Assembly (NCBI RefSeq): GCF_029168945.1
Contig: NC_083605.1
Coordinates: 22,457,280 to 22,521,279 of the forward strand
Length of the DNA: 64,000 nucleotides
Origin: Cannabis sativa
Lineage: Eukaryota > Streptophyta > Magnoliopsida > Rosales > Cannabaceae
Reading direction: 5' to 3'
The position numbers were made by a program, and so were the translations under genes. Under the pieces are notes generated by a model. The model did no database searches and had not been told where the DNA came from. It saw only the letters and a list, made by a program, of their open reading frames with translations. Positions 24,913 to 36,500 of this stretch are shown one piece after another (within the stretch, counting starts at the first letter, position 1; each line of letters opens with the position of its first letter).

Positions 24913-25791
24913 TGTTGATGAAGAAATTTTACAACACCAAAAATGAATTATGATAATAATAAGAACTAATGAACAAGTGCGAGTATTCAATCCAGGATGG
25001 CGAGTACTCAAATCGGAAACACAAATACTTAATAAAACACTGGAAAAATAATGAACACAAGAGAAATATAGTGGTTTAGTCAGATCACGGTCTGCTTAGT
25101 CCACTGTTGCAAAGATTCTGTCCCTCTCCATTTCATTGTGGATCACTCCTTTATATACAAAGCAAGTGTCCTATCATTTACACAAGGATTGCATTCACTG
25201 TCAATCCGTTTATACATTGATTTATAATAATTAAGCTAAAAAATGTAAACATAATAAATGAAGAACAGTTTCCAATTTAATTCACTAAATACAGCAACGT
25301 ATGCGACTTCTTCAGTGCGAGTTGGCTGTTCATATTCTTGCATAAGCTCGCAGGATTGAGATGCATTCGAGATTAGATGAGTCCAGGATGTCTGCGTCCT
25401 TGTGAAGTCGCTTTTATGGGCATCATATAACAAGTCATGCGAGTCTATATGAGTTCATCGAGGTTGTTGGGTCATCGGGACCAACTCGCAACATAGAGAG
25501 TCTATCTCTATATTCTCGTAGGAGGATCGTGGTGGTACTTGCATATATCTTGGTATATGCGGGCTAAAACCGTTCCTTGGTCCTACATACTGCGAATGCG
25601 ATTAGACTCGGTCATGTTCGCATCATCTCGCTGAATCTGTTTAAGGCGAGATTCGTACTCGAGGGGTCTCTCATTGACATCTCGACTTTCCTTGAGGAAA
25701 GTGAGTACACGTGTCCTTTAAGTAGGAGTCTGGTCTCGAGTTTCTAGGTGAGAAAAATCTCACTATAACAGCGAGTAGAGTCTTCATCACA
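24913..25791 (-). repeat. 5' LTR of the gypsy element
   Basis: Plus-strand ends are TGTTGATGAAG at 24913 and CTTCATCACA at 25791, giving TG...CA ends with a short inverted repeat. A TATA-like TATATAAAGG on the minus strand at 25149-25157 gives a likely core promoter. The right end is uncertain by about 4 bases because CACA/CCACA follow. The partner LTR is not in the window, so age cannot be estimated. The 25236-25433 frame inside is not a gene. Confidence 0.75.
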
Positions 25792-25829
25792 CCACAGGTA
25801 CAAGTAGCGACTGGTTGAGATTCTTTTAG

Positions 25830-26250
25830 CTCATCCTTGTAGGTCTTTAATTTGGTGAAGTAAGAATATGTATCAAGGTCTCCTTGTTGCAGATGGGTGA
25901 GATCAGTCTGTAATTGAAATATTCGTGGACCATTTGCTTGATTGAAACGATCGCAAAATTACAGGGAAAGCAACATTGAGGAGCCAAGACATTAACATAT
26001 TGTTGCAACAAAACCAGGATCCATGGAAGGGATCTCGAGCTTGGGGACGAAAAATATATTGAAATAGCATGTTTCCAAGATTGGTAATTAGCTACAGTAA
26101 GGACGGAGGAAACCAAAATGAGCCCTGGGTGATCTCTACTTGAAGGGTCTTCTGGAGTGGGTCGATCAGACCTGTGAAGATTGGGGCGACGTAGTGGTGG
26201 ATCGGTGTGAACGTTGTCTCCATTGGGAGCAGAGTTCAAATTCTCAAGGG
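25830..26250 (-). pseudogene. Fragment of a Ty1/copia gag
   Basis: Minus frame 26239-25847 starts MNSAPNGDNVHTD and contains DHPGLILVSSVLTVANYQSW, the usual first segment of plant copia gag proteins (retrotransposon copia-like N-terminal domain). After about residue 70 the text degenerates but keeps QMVHEYF and LISPICN. It is a 5' piece of an element whose rest is missing. Its position directly beside the gypsy LTR end suggests the gypsy may have inserted into an older copia copy. Confidence 0.7.
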
Positions 26251-27056
26251 GAATGGTCTAATTTTATTAATATTTTAAGTTTTACTCAGTAATTTTTATT
26301 TCATTAGCTTCAATTACGTGCCTAGGAAAACCAATTTACTAGTAGATTTAGTTGGCTAGTTGAGCAGCTGTTGTCTCCTGCTCTGATTTCCTTGGGGAAG
26401 TAGCACCTCATGTGGCTACTAATTTGGCTTTTTAGTTGTTGGAAATAAATGCCGTCACTTGCAAAGTACTTATGCGCGTTCTTTCTCTGCGGTAATCACC
26501 GCGTGAACATACGTGACAAACTTTTGTGTGGTTAATTCATTCATATGTTTACGTTAATAAAATGTAACAAAGTTGAAGTGGAAGTAACAAATTTGAAATG
26601 ATATGTTTCGTGTTGGGACATGAATTAGTTGACTTTACTAAATCTTCTATTGATTTTGAGGTCACCAAAATTTATACCAGATATTGGGAACTAAATTAAA
26701 AGGAGGTAAGTAGCTAATTTCATTCAACAAAATCTGGATCGACATACATCGAATGTTAAAATCGGAGAAAAAAAGTGGAAAGTCTCGGTCCAGACGATCA
26801 GATCAAACCCAAAGCCAAAACCTCGTAACTTATTCTGCATTTTTTTTCTTTTTTTCAAATTTTTGTATATACAACAAAATTTACGGAAGGAAAAAACTTG
26901 AGAAAACCAAGTCGCAGCTTTCTGCATCCCATGGCCACCAAAGAGTAAAGGTAGTCAAATCAGATGATCAGGGTAATGATTTTCTCGTGTGACTGATTCC
27001 TATGGTAAAAATAAAAGTGTGTGTATAGAAGGAGATCAAGATCGACCCCTTAAAAA
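26251..27056. other. Intergenic region, nothing definite
   Basis: AT-rich sequence downstream (3') of the LOR gene. The overlapping frames at 26724-26927 (minus) and 26753-26992 (plus) are simple in composition and match no family I know. The first few hundred bases next to 27057 should hold the LOR 3' UTR and polyadenylation site, but no single AATAAA on the minus strand stands out. Confidence 0.5.
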
Positions 27057-27841
27057 TCAACGCTTAAAAGAAGATGACCGACCAAACATCTGATCTAGCA
27101 GAATAACAAGGGCCATGGCGACTGAGGTATCGAAATGAGGCTCCACCACGAGGCGGAAGACGTCCCCTCCCAAAGAAACTCCGCCGATCCCAGCCTCCTT
27201 CCGCCTTATCTCCGCTACTCTCTGTCTCTTGTGGTCGTAAACCACACAGCACCGCTGGGCATACGATCCCTCAATTTCGTACAATGTTGACGATGGGCTA
27301 CTGCTCTTCGGCGATGGCGATTCACTTCCACCTCTGCCAGAGCTCATCACGCGCGCCAAACACCTCGTGTTTAGGATTTTCACGTGTTTTTTTACGCTAA
27401 ATCGCGGATTTACCTTCGTGTCTCCGTCGTAAACCATCCAATTATCACCAAGACTTAACCTCTGTAAATAATAAATCATATATCGAAGTTTTAGTCAGTG
27501 CGTTAAATCAAATACTAAAACTGTTTGGATCTTCCTGCATAAAATAACACAAAAGGAAAACTATGAGATAGTAATTTAATTACCTTGCGTCGAATGGTGA
27601 GAATAGACTTTCCGGCAGCGTCCATGAGGACGATCTCTCCCTTGTTACCGGCGATGTAATTATCAACACGGTAGACTAGATTGCCCTTGGAGTCATATAC
27701 CGTAAAGCCATTACAATTGAATAGAAGGGATTTTGTCCACACAGTTAAGACGACCGCCTCATTTGGAGATTCTGAGACCAAAGATGGGGTTGGAGCGGCG
27801 GTGATGGAAGCGGAGGCAGAGCTAGGATGTATCTTTGTCAT
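27057..27841 (-). CDS. LURP-one-related (LOR/DUF567) family protein, two exons
   Basis: Exon 1 is 27841-27584, then a 122-bp GT-AG intron (27583-27462, donor GTAATT, acceptor TTTACAG) in phase 0, then exon 2 27461-27057 ending in TGA. The product is about 220 residues, normal for the family. I chose ATG 27841 (MTKIHPS) because the longer frame begins with TTG. After a Ser/Ala-rich start of ~25 residues the LOR domain (PF04525) runs to the C-terminus, with VWTKSLLFNCNGFTVYD, GNLVYRVDNY, DAAGKSILTIRRK at the splice junction, then LSLGDNWMVYDGD and a final FRLVVEPHFDTSVAMALVILLDQMF. The fold is Tubby-like. Arabidopsis LURP1 acts in defence against an oomycete; most LORs have no known role. There are no stops or shifts, so it is probably functional, and it is the only such gene in the window. 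Confidence 0.93.
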
Positions 27842-28042
27842 TAATCCCAAAACGATTAAGATTTCAAGGTAATTAACACAAACAAGAACTCTACGTTTTT
27901 ATACTTGTGGAAGGTAAGTGAAGATCAGGTGATAATTAAAATTGTAGAATAAGAAGAAGAAACTAGAAGCTTAGAAAAATTGGAAGACAAGTTGAGAACT
28001 TAGTTAATACAACTTGGGTAATACAAGTTGGAAACTCGGTAC

Positions 28043-28050
28043 TTATATAG
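28043..28050 (-). promoter_or_regulatory. Putative TATA box of the LOR gene
   Basis: On the minus strand CTATATAAGT about 200 bases upstream of the ATG. It would give a 5' UTR of about 170 bases, normal for a plant gene. The region between it and the ATG is free of splice-like interruptions. The sequence further upstream is cut off at 28232 by a LINE insertion. Confidence 0.6.
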
Positions 28051-28232
28051 GAAGACCATTAGAGAGAGAGAGTTAGGGGAAAGTTGGTGGTGGTCCCGGA
28101 TATTCCAAGGAAAACAAACAAGCAGTACGTTAAAGTCTAAAGGGCCGCACCAACGTATTCCACCTTTTTACAGATAATTGTTATTAATTTCTCACCATTA
28201 CCATATATAATATTTAACTTTTAACTGTTTAC

Positions 28233-29085
28233 GATCGTGTCCTTTACGTGGGGTAGTGAGGAAACACTGGAACACTTATTTCTTACATGTAACTGGGCTT
28301 CTCACTTATGGAGAGCTTCCCCGTGGGGAATATCTCCTAATCCTAATCCTCGAAATCGTCTCTGGGACTGGGTGAAGTTCATATGGGGACTTGACAAAAT
28401 GGGCATTAATTCAAATGAAGTCTTTCTCTATGCTTCAATTGTGATTGACTATCTGGAGGATGAGGAACGATAAGGTACATAATAAAAGAGTGTCCAATAT
28501 ATCTCAGTGTGTTGACTATATTTCCAACTCTTATGCAGATTACAGAGCTTTCCTTTTACCAGCTCCCTCCCCTTCTGAGGTGATTTGTTGGAAGTCTCCC
28601 CTCATGGCTGGATTAAACTTAATTGTGACGTAAAAGTGAGACTGGATAGCATGTGTGCTGCTGTTGTGGCTCGGAACCATCTGGGGGTGGTGGTAAGAAT
28701 TCAGTCTTCTAGTTTGGCTTTCTCTGATGTGCTTTGTGGAGAAGCGGCTGCTTGTTGTCTAGCTTTAGAGGTGGCTAAAGAGGCAGGCTGGAAATTTATC
28801 ATTATAGAGAGCGATTCTAGAGTGGTTATCAATTCAATCAACGGTTTGGATGTTCGTTGGGAAATTGAAAATTACTCTAATTTTTGTTTAAGACTCTCTC
28901 GGCTGTTTGATGGTTGTAATTTCTCTTTTGTTAGTGTTGTAATTTTATGGCTCATAATGTGACCAAATGGGCTTTCACGAACTACGGGTTTAGTAGATTG
29001 AGTGATTCGTCTATCTCGAACAATATTTTATGTAACGATCATAAGATCTAATTTGCTATTTATAAACGCTTTTACTTTCAAAAAA
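28233..29085 (+). mobile_element. 5'-truncated LINE, zinc-finger and RNase H end only
   Basis: Flanked by the 10-bp direct repeat AACTGTTTAC (28223-28232 and 29086-29095) and ending in a short A run. It encodes, with shifts, the end of an L1-type ORF2: EETLEHLFLTCNWASHLW (zf-RVT), a linker DYISNSYADYRAFLLP, then RNase H with [24 protein letters not shown] and IIESDSRVV. The same text occurs at 36800-37600 in the full LINE, so it is the same family. Its last stop is near 28960. It sits about 180 bases upstream of the LOR TATA box, pointing away from the gene. Confidence 0.9.
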
Positions 29086-29095
29086 AACTGTTTAC

Positions 29096-31050
29096 AATTT
29101 TAAATAACCAGATTAAAAAACCATATTATTTTTCAGTGATTAAAATAAAATTGATATTACATTCGTTGATTCATAATTATTATTCGATATAAAATACTTT
29201 TTTTTAATTTTGCTCAAAATTAAAATTGATTATTTTTGTATAGTTGTGGCTTGTGCATTGTATGTAAAAATTTTGCCCTTAGTTATAATTATTTAAAATT
29301 AAGATAATCAATACGAAGCAGTTTTTAAAATATAATAATTTGAGGAAATATAGTAGAATTTTGAAACACACAAGAGTTATAAATTTGTTAGGAAACCCTT
29401 AAAATAATTGAAAAATAAAAAATAAAAGTCTTGGCACGAGTGCGGAACCTTATGTGTAGGAAGTTGATGTAAATAATAAAATATTAAATTAAATTGTTAA
29501 TAATGGGCCGACGGAAAGAATGAGAGAGAGAAATTTAGGATGGGTGAATAGACTGAATAGCGAATGGGTGGTGCTCTTGTGGCGCTGATGTAGACAAAAA
29601 TTAATAAAAATTTAAAAGAAAAATACAAAGATAAAAGATTAAACTAATATTTTTTCTTTATTCAAATAAACACATTACATTGGCTTGGCCTAATCTTCAC
29701 TTCAACGCCAATATAAAATTATTGAAATTAATTACTATTCTATTTTTTTATTTTATTTTATTTTTACAAAATACTATTCTACTTATTAATTAAATGCTTA
29801 TTTGTTGTTGAGAACAAATTATGTGGTGGAAAGCGTGACAGCTGTCCAGCTTTGGCTAGGATATTTTTCTCTTGGTACATATCGAGCTATGCTTATCTAT
29901 TTAATTAATTAATTTAGTGTGAAGATCGGCTCCTTCATACTAATCATCATTAGCTGTTAAAATAATCATGACATTGGCTATGGGCGGTTTGTGTGACTCC
30001 TTCCATTTTTTAAGATCATCTGGTCCCTTCATGTATAAATATATAAATAATATTGTATATAATTTCACAATGTCTAATTAAGCTTTATAATATTAGTGCC
30101 AACGCTTTGACCATATGATTTAAATAAAATGTAATAATTCTATTGGATAGTGATTAGAGATGTCAGATAGATAATTTATTTAATCTGAGATCGTACGGAC
30201 CATATAAGGGCTCAAACTCATCCCACAACTAAATTTTGCTTACATTTTGCGCTGTCAAAGTTTTTTTATTTTATTTTTTTATGCTGTGTTTGTTTTGTTA
30301 TTAGTAGTGGTATTACACTTATCCGATCTAAATAAGTTCATCATCTGAATTGATGTACTGGAGGTTGGATTAGATTTATTTCTATTATTATTAGATTAGT
30401 TGAAATTTATATAATGTTTTATACTCGCATTCTCTTGCATTGAAATCTATTGAATATTTATTAAATTAGATTGGATTCATTCAATAAAACAAAAATAAAA
30501 TAATTGAAATTTAAAACTTAATTTTTATATATAATAACATAAAATCTAATTACTTAATCAAACCAAAAGAAAATACTAAATAACGCGGCCCATAGTCTTA
30601 CTAAATTTGTATTAGGGGTAGATGAGACTTGTACTTGGTTGACTATCCCTCCACTTATACACTCTGTTATTGTAAACGAATTACTTTTGTTTAATAATAA
30701 CAAGTATTTTTCCTTAAAAAACATACTAAATAATTCAGTTGTTTATTAAATTGCATTAAATTTTTAGACACCTCATTTAACATCTGATCTGAGATTTAAT
30801 TAGATATTCAAAATAATATTTGAATTGATCTAATCATAATTGTATATTCAATATTTTACAATAGCTTGTCATTAGATTAGTTGATTGTAATTAGATTGAA
30901 TTGATTTATGTACAATTTTAATTACTAGCTAGTAGAGTATTTGAAATTTTAGTAGTTTCATTTTTTGTCCTTCTAAAAAAAGTTTTATAAAAATAATCCT
31001 TGAAATGTGAAATTTGTAACCTTGCAATCACACTGCTGGAATAGTCAGTT
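29096..31050. other. Intergenic region with a LINE tail, no gene
   Basis: AT-rich sequence with no frame above about 60 codons. The only structure I could define is the small LINE insertion at 30584-30722. Poly-T and TTTAA-type runs are frequent. No tRNA or rRNA-like sequence was recognised. Confidence 0.6.
30584..30722 (+). mobile_element. 139-bp extreme 5'-truncated LINE (3' UTR and A-tail)
   Basis: Flanked by the 11-bp direct repeat ATACTAAATAA (30573-30583 and 30723-30733), with an A-rich end (CCTTAAAAAAC). The body is unlike the tail of either large LINE here, so it comes from another family. Target duplication plus A-tail shows target-primed insertion. Confidence 0.75.
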
Positions 31051-31530
31051 GAAGTGGGTTGTTTTTTTTTTTTTTTACTAAAACCCGACAACCCTAGTTG
31101 GGACTAGATAGATTTTAGCTATGAAGTTTTCGACCTCGTCATGGAGAGTGGTCTTTCACTGTTCTCCATTCTCTGAGATTAGTCTTATACTAATCTTTTG
31201 TTGCCTCTTTTTCTTACTCTCTCTGTGTGATCCTTTTGTGTGTTAGCGTGCTCCCATTTGTAAGTTCCTAGTCTCTGCTCATTTTTGTTTTTGTGCTTAA
31301 CCTCTGTGTGGTGTCTTTTTTCCTTCATGTGTTTTTGTTTCTCTCTTCTCTCCTAACCCTTTAAGCCTTGTGTATTGATTGCGGGTGGGGTCCTTGTGCT
31401 TTTTTTCTTGGTTGGAACTTTTCTTTGTTCTGTGTCGCATAGTGTGTCTGTTTTATTGTTGGGGTGGGTAGTTGGTCTCATAGTTATTGTTCTTGTCTCT
31501 TCTTGTCTTGTGTTTTTGTTTTTGAGTGTT

Positions 31531-33491
31531 ATGGAGTTAGTTAATGCCCCTGCTGCCACACTTAAAGGTAAATGCTTTACCTGTGTGGAAGCTTCAATTT
31601 CTCTGGCACCTTGTGCCACCTCCCTGAAGGTTCTATCATCTCTTTGCTTGTTTGGAAAGGTGGTGGCACCTATGCTGGTGGATGCGGACGACATTATAGA
31701 ATTTGTAACAAAAAATTGGCAGAAGAAAGTAACTGTTTGCCTGCTCGCTGAGGGACCTGTGTCAAAGAATTGCTTCAAGCTTGGGTTCGCAAGTGGTGAA
31801 GATAGAGATTGGGCTCTGGAAAATGCCCCTTGGTCTTTCAAAGGATACACCTTTTCTCTTCATTCTTGGTTTTCTGGTATAGAACATTCGCAGTCGGTGG
31901 ATATCCTAAGAGTTTGGGTGCAATTTCATAATCTGCCTCATGAGTACTTTTCGATTGAGAATGGCACCCTTTTAGGTGGGAAGGTTGGAGATGTCGTGAA
32001 GGTGGAGTTAGATTAGGAGAAGCCGGTGGAATGGGGTCCTTTTCTCCGTGTGTTAATTGATCTAAACATTCAAACCCCCCTGAACGCTGGTTGTTTCTTT
32101 GATTTGTTTTCAGGAGGCAAAAAGTGGATTCAATGCAAATATGAGAAAATTGGTATATTTTGTTACTCTTGCGGTCGTCTGGGCCACCAGAGGAGGGGCT
32201 GCTCTCTCTCTTCTCCGGTCATGGTGGAGGCGGTTGATGGTGCGACGTACCCCATGTTTGGCCTGTGGTTGTCAACGGCTTCGAGGTTCCATGATGTCTT
32301 CTCAGGTGCTGCATCTCAGGCGGGGGTGGTCGTCCATGGAAGGCCTTTGCCCGATAATGCTTTGGAGGGGACGGTGGCCCGTCCGGTCGCCACCTCGTCT
32401 CGAGCTTCTAACCGTGGGAAGAAAAGGACAGGGCGTGCGCTGTCTGACCATCATCGGGGTACGGTTCAGGCTTGGGTGCCCAAGGTATTGCATGCAGGGA
32501 GTGTTTCAAGATTTGCTGAAAATGGTAATAGGGTTGGTGTGATTTTGAATGAAGGAGGAAAGTCTTTGTGCCATTTCCCAATCTACTGCCTCCGTCTCAG
32601 GCGGATCAGGTGAATAACCTGTTGGTTAATGCAGATAAGTGTTCTGGTGGGGCCCCTTTGGTCTTTGAGGCAAGTAAAGGAAATTTTGATTTGGGCCAGG
32701 GGTCTCGTAGGCCTGGGGGTTTAAAGAAACAGAGTTTTGGGCTTGGTTTAATTGATGTTGAAAGTGCTGGAGTGAGAGGTGGGCCGATTGATTCTCGTGG
32801 GCCGGTTTGCTTTAATTCCACTGGGCCGAACAATTCTCTTGAGCCGCTTATGAATAATGGGTTGAAATTTAATGAGGTCTCTATGGATAAGCATGGACCG
32901 AGAGTAGTTATTGGACCGGGCCATTTGGAGGTTGGGGGAATTAATTTGAGCCCACTCCGTGGCAATCTTCAGGAAAACATGGGGGGCTCTCTCGAATTTG
33001 ATGGTCCCTCTCTGGACAATGGCACATTGTTGGTTGGCAAGGGACTTCATCTTGTCAATTCTAAAGGAAAAGAGGCAGAGAATGATGTTGAAGAGAAAAA
33101 GGCCTTGTCTCAATTTTTTAAAGCCCAAGAAGAATTACTTTATGACTTGAAACACTTTGGTAAATTGGACTTGTATGAGATCAAACAATTGGGTGGTTAT
33201 ATTGGAGTGCCGCTTTCTTCCGAAACTAATGAGCGTACTACACCTTTTAAAAAGAGGAAATTCGAGGGCTCCGCTTCTCTATGTTCGAGACCTCACAAAT
33301 TAGTGAGAACTTATCATGGTGTTGTTCGAGACTTCCCCTGGGACACTAAGAGAAAGATTCATGAGGCTCGTGCGGTTGGCGATGATCTTTCTGAGGAACC
33401 TTCGGAGGAACCCTCTGGTGAGAGCTCTAGTTGCAACAATGGAGTTAGAAGAAATCACCTGATTGGCTCATTTGTGATTGAAGAATCTTGA
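31531..33491 (+). pseudogene. LINE ORF1: DUF4283 / zinc-knuckle RNA-binding protein
   Basis: Starts at ATG 31531 (MELVNAPAATLKGKCF). Residues about 10-110 match DUF4283 (DRDWALENAPWSFKGYTFSLHSW), the N-terminal RNA-binding-like region of plant L1 ORF1. An in-frame TAG at 32014-32016 (probably a Trp codon, TGG, mutated) interrupts it. The frame then continues with WGPFLRVLIDLNIQ and the CCHC knuckle CYSCGRLGHQRRGC at about 32160-32200. A frameshift at about 32570-32610 moves to the frame 32568-33491, which holds a low-complexity Gly/Pro tail, a Glu/Lys-rich part and the Ser-rich end. The protein binds LINE RNA to form the retrotransposition particle. Confidence 0.85.
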
Positions 33492-33556
33492 TCTAGCTTA
33501 TCTGTTCACTCGATTAACCCTGTGGAGGAGAATGTCAAATCTCCTCCACAGGCGAC

Positions 33557-36500
33557 ATGAGAGGTGTTGCTTGGAACTGTAGAGGGTTGGGGCAGACCTC
33601 TACAGTTCTGGAGCTGAAGTCCCTGCTCAGATCGCGCTCTCCGGATTTTGTGTTTTTAACTGAGCTCAAGGTGGATGCCAATCCCCTGGTACGTATTTTG
33701 AAAGCTTTTCACTTTTATTTTCATATCTCTGTGCCACCCATTGGTAACGCTGGGGGAATAATTTTAGCCTGGAAGGTTGGTTTTTGTTTTGAATGTATCG
33801 CTTGCTCTCGTAATCATATTTCGGGCATAGTCTATTCGGACCCCCCAACCAACCCTTGGCTTCTCTCGTGTGTGTATGGTCCTCCTTACAACCATGCAAA
33901 GAAGCATTTTTGGAGTGAGATCATGGTGTTAGGGGATAGATTTGGAGGTCCTTGGTTGATATTTGGTGATACCAATTTTTTCCTTAATCCCTCTGAGAGG
34001 GAGGGGTCAGTGGGTAGAGACCCTTTTATCCCTTTCATATCTAACCTGGTAGAGTCTCGTGGCCTAATCAATATGCATATCAAAGGGGACATGATGACTT
34101 GGGACAACCACCGGTCGGGTGAGGGCCATGTGAAGTCGGCTTTGGATAAAGGCCTTATGAATGAAGCTTGGCTTCATCTTTTCCCCAAAGCTATCCTCTG
34201 CTCGATCCAGACGAGTACTTCTGATCATAGACCGTTATGTCTTGATACGGTTGGGACTGTGGCCAAGTTTAAGAAGTGCTTCAAGTTTGAGGAAAGTTGG
34301 ACGAGGGATGTTAGAATTAATCTTGTTGTGGCAAACTCTTGGGATTCTGTGCGCCATCTCTGGGCTCCCGCCCGAGTTTTTAAAAAGATAGGAGCTACAA
34401 GAATGGCACTCATTCAGTGGAAGAGAACGCAATTTGGGAAAATGGACGAGGTTATCAAAGACTTGGATGTGAAACTTGATAGAATTCAGATGCTGCCGGC
34501 TGGTTCTAGAGATTGGAGTTTGGAGTGTGACATCAGACGGAACCTAAATGAAGCAAGAACCAGGAAAGCTGTTTACTGGAAACAAAGGGCGAGAATTGAG
34601 TGGCTTAAGGATGGAGACAAATGCTCCAAATTCTTCTTTCTCTCTGCCGCTATTAGAGGAAGAAGAAATGCCATAGATTGCATTTTGAACAAACATAATG
34701 TGGATAAATGAGCGGGAATCAATTGGTCAGGAGTTCTTGGATTTTTTCAGGGGTATCTTCTCTGGATCCAACAATGCTAGGCCTCTGAACTGTGGCCACT
34801 TATTTAGGGAAAGGATTTCTCGTGAGGACCAGGTTGGGATGGTCGGGGCCCCATCCCGGGAAGAAATAAGAAGAACTCTGTATGCCATGAGAAATCATAA
34901 AGCCCCTGGGCCTAATGGAATGTCTGTTTTATTCTTCAAACACTACTGGGAGTCTGTAGGGAATGATTTCTGTGATGTTGTCGCTGATTTCTTTGACACG
35001 GGTAGAATGCATAAGGGTGTTAATTCCATGAATGTTGTGCTGATACCTAAGGTGCAAAACCCGACGAAACCGAATCAATTTAGGCCCATTTCTCTTTGCA
35101 AAGTGATATATAAGGTCATCTCTAAAATAATTGCAAATAGAATCAAGCCTATTCTCCCCTCGCTCATTTGCCCAACCCAAGCTGCTTTTGTTCCAGGAAG
35201 GAATATTCAAGATAATAATGTGCTGGTTCAAGAAATTATCCATTCGCTCAATAAGAAGAGAGGAAAAGAAGGTTTCTTTGCGATCAAGATTGACCTGGCT
35301 AAAGCTTATGACAGGCTCAGTTGGAACTTTATTGATCATGTTCTTGGTTGTTTCGGTTTCCCCCAAAAATTTTGCAGTTGGGTCGCCCAGTGTATTTCCA
35401 CTGCCTCCCTTAACATTTGTCTCAATGGAGGGCCGGTAGGTAAGATCGCGCCCTCATGCGGTATTCGCCAGGGTGACCCGTTATCCCCCTACCTTTTCAT
35501 CTGTGCAGCGGAAGTGCTCTCTAGACTTTTAGAAGACGAGATTGGAAAGGGGGTTATTCATGGGATTAAGCTAAGCAGGGGGGCCGGTGTTATCCCATAT
35601 TTTCTTTGCTGATGACCTCATTTTGGTGGGCCGGGCTAACATAAATGAAGCTAAATCCTTTTGGGATTGTCTGAACAAGTTTTGTTCGTGGTTTGGGCAG
35701 AAGGTTAACAAACTTAAGACTTCAATATTCTTTAGTAAAAATACCCCGATTGGTATGAGGAGAGGAATCAAGGAAGCTTTGGGTATTGGCACTCCTGAGG
35801 GGGTTCTTAAGTATTTGGGTTTGCCGCTATTCAGATCAAGGCAAAAAGATGCTGATTTTAATTTCATCCTTGACAATCTCACATCTAAACTTCAGGGGTG
35901 GAAGGCTAAAACTTTATCGAAAGCGGGAAGGGCTACTCTAATCAAATCTGTGGGTCTGTCCATGCCCATCTATGCCATGAAGACCACCAAATTGTCTAAT
36001 CGACTTGTGAATAGGATCGATGGTTTGGTTCGCGATTTCTGGTGGGGCTTTGAGAAAGGGAACCAGGGCCTTTATCTCAAAGCATGGGATAAACTGTGTC
36101 TCCCAAAGTCGTTAGGGGGACTGGGATTTCGGAAAACCAAAGAAATGAACCTTGCTTTTCTGGCTAAGTGGGGTTGGAATTTACTGACAGGGAGACAGTC
36201 CTTATGTTGTAAGATCCTCAAAGCCAAATACCTAAGGGGTAAGGACTTTCTCCAATGCAAGTACAAAGATTCAGATTCCTGGTTCTGGAAGAATGTCGTC
36301 AAAGCTAGTGAAATCATCCGGAAAGGGGCCTGCAAGAGGGTGGCTGATGGAAGAGACACTAGCATATGGAGGGACCCGTGGATCCCTCACTTGAAAGGTT
36401 TCGTCCCGAAACCAAATGGTCGTGTTGCTACGGATAATAATTGTGTCGCTGATCTTCTTTTGCCTTCGGGAGGGTGGGACACCGTTAAGCTAAAAAGTCT

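Larger units (their letters stand above)
7341..25791 (-). mobile_element. Ty3/gypsy LTR retrotransposon, Tat-like, interrupted and 3'-truncated in the window
   Basis: Reading right to left: 5' LTR (24913-25791), primer site (24892-24910), gag (to about 22756), protease, RT, RNase H, a second RNase H, integrase and pol C-terminus (stop at 9102), then a ~200-bp spacer and an antisense ORF (7341-8907). The second RNase H and the antisense ORF are hallmarks of the Tat lineage (Ogre/Retand-like). Pol is interrupted at 11899-21957 by a copia-type element, and the 3' side is cut at 7340 by another LTR, so the 3' LTR is not seen. Many stops and frameshifts show it is dead. Most stops look like single transitions, as expected for methylated repeats. 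Confidence 0.85.

Noticed and set aside
26753..26992. 79-codon plus frame with Lys/Arg-rich start and Phe run
   Set aside because: Starts with TTG-like context and is AT-rich and simple; no family recognised, no splice partners found.
34225..35366. Several minus-strand frames within the LINE ORF2
   Set aside because: They are shadows of the RT and endonuclease frames on the plus strand.
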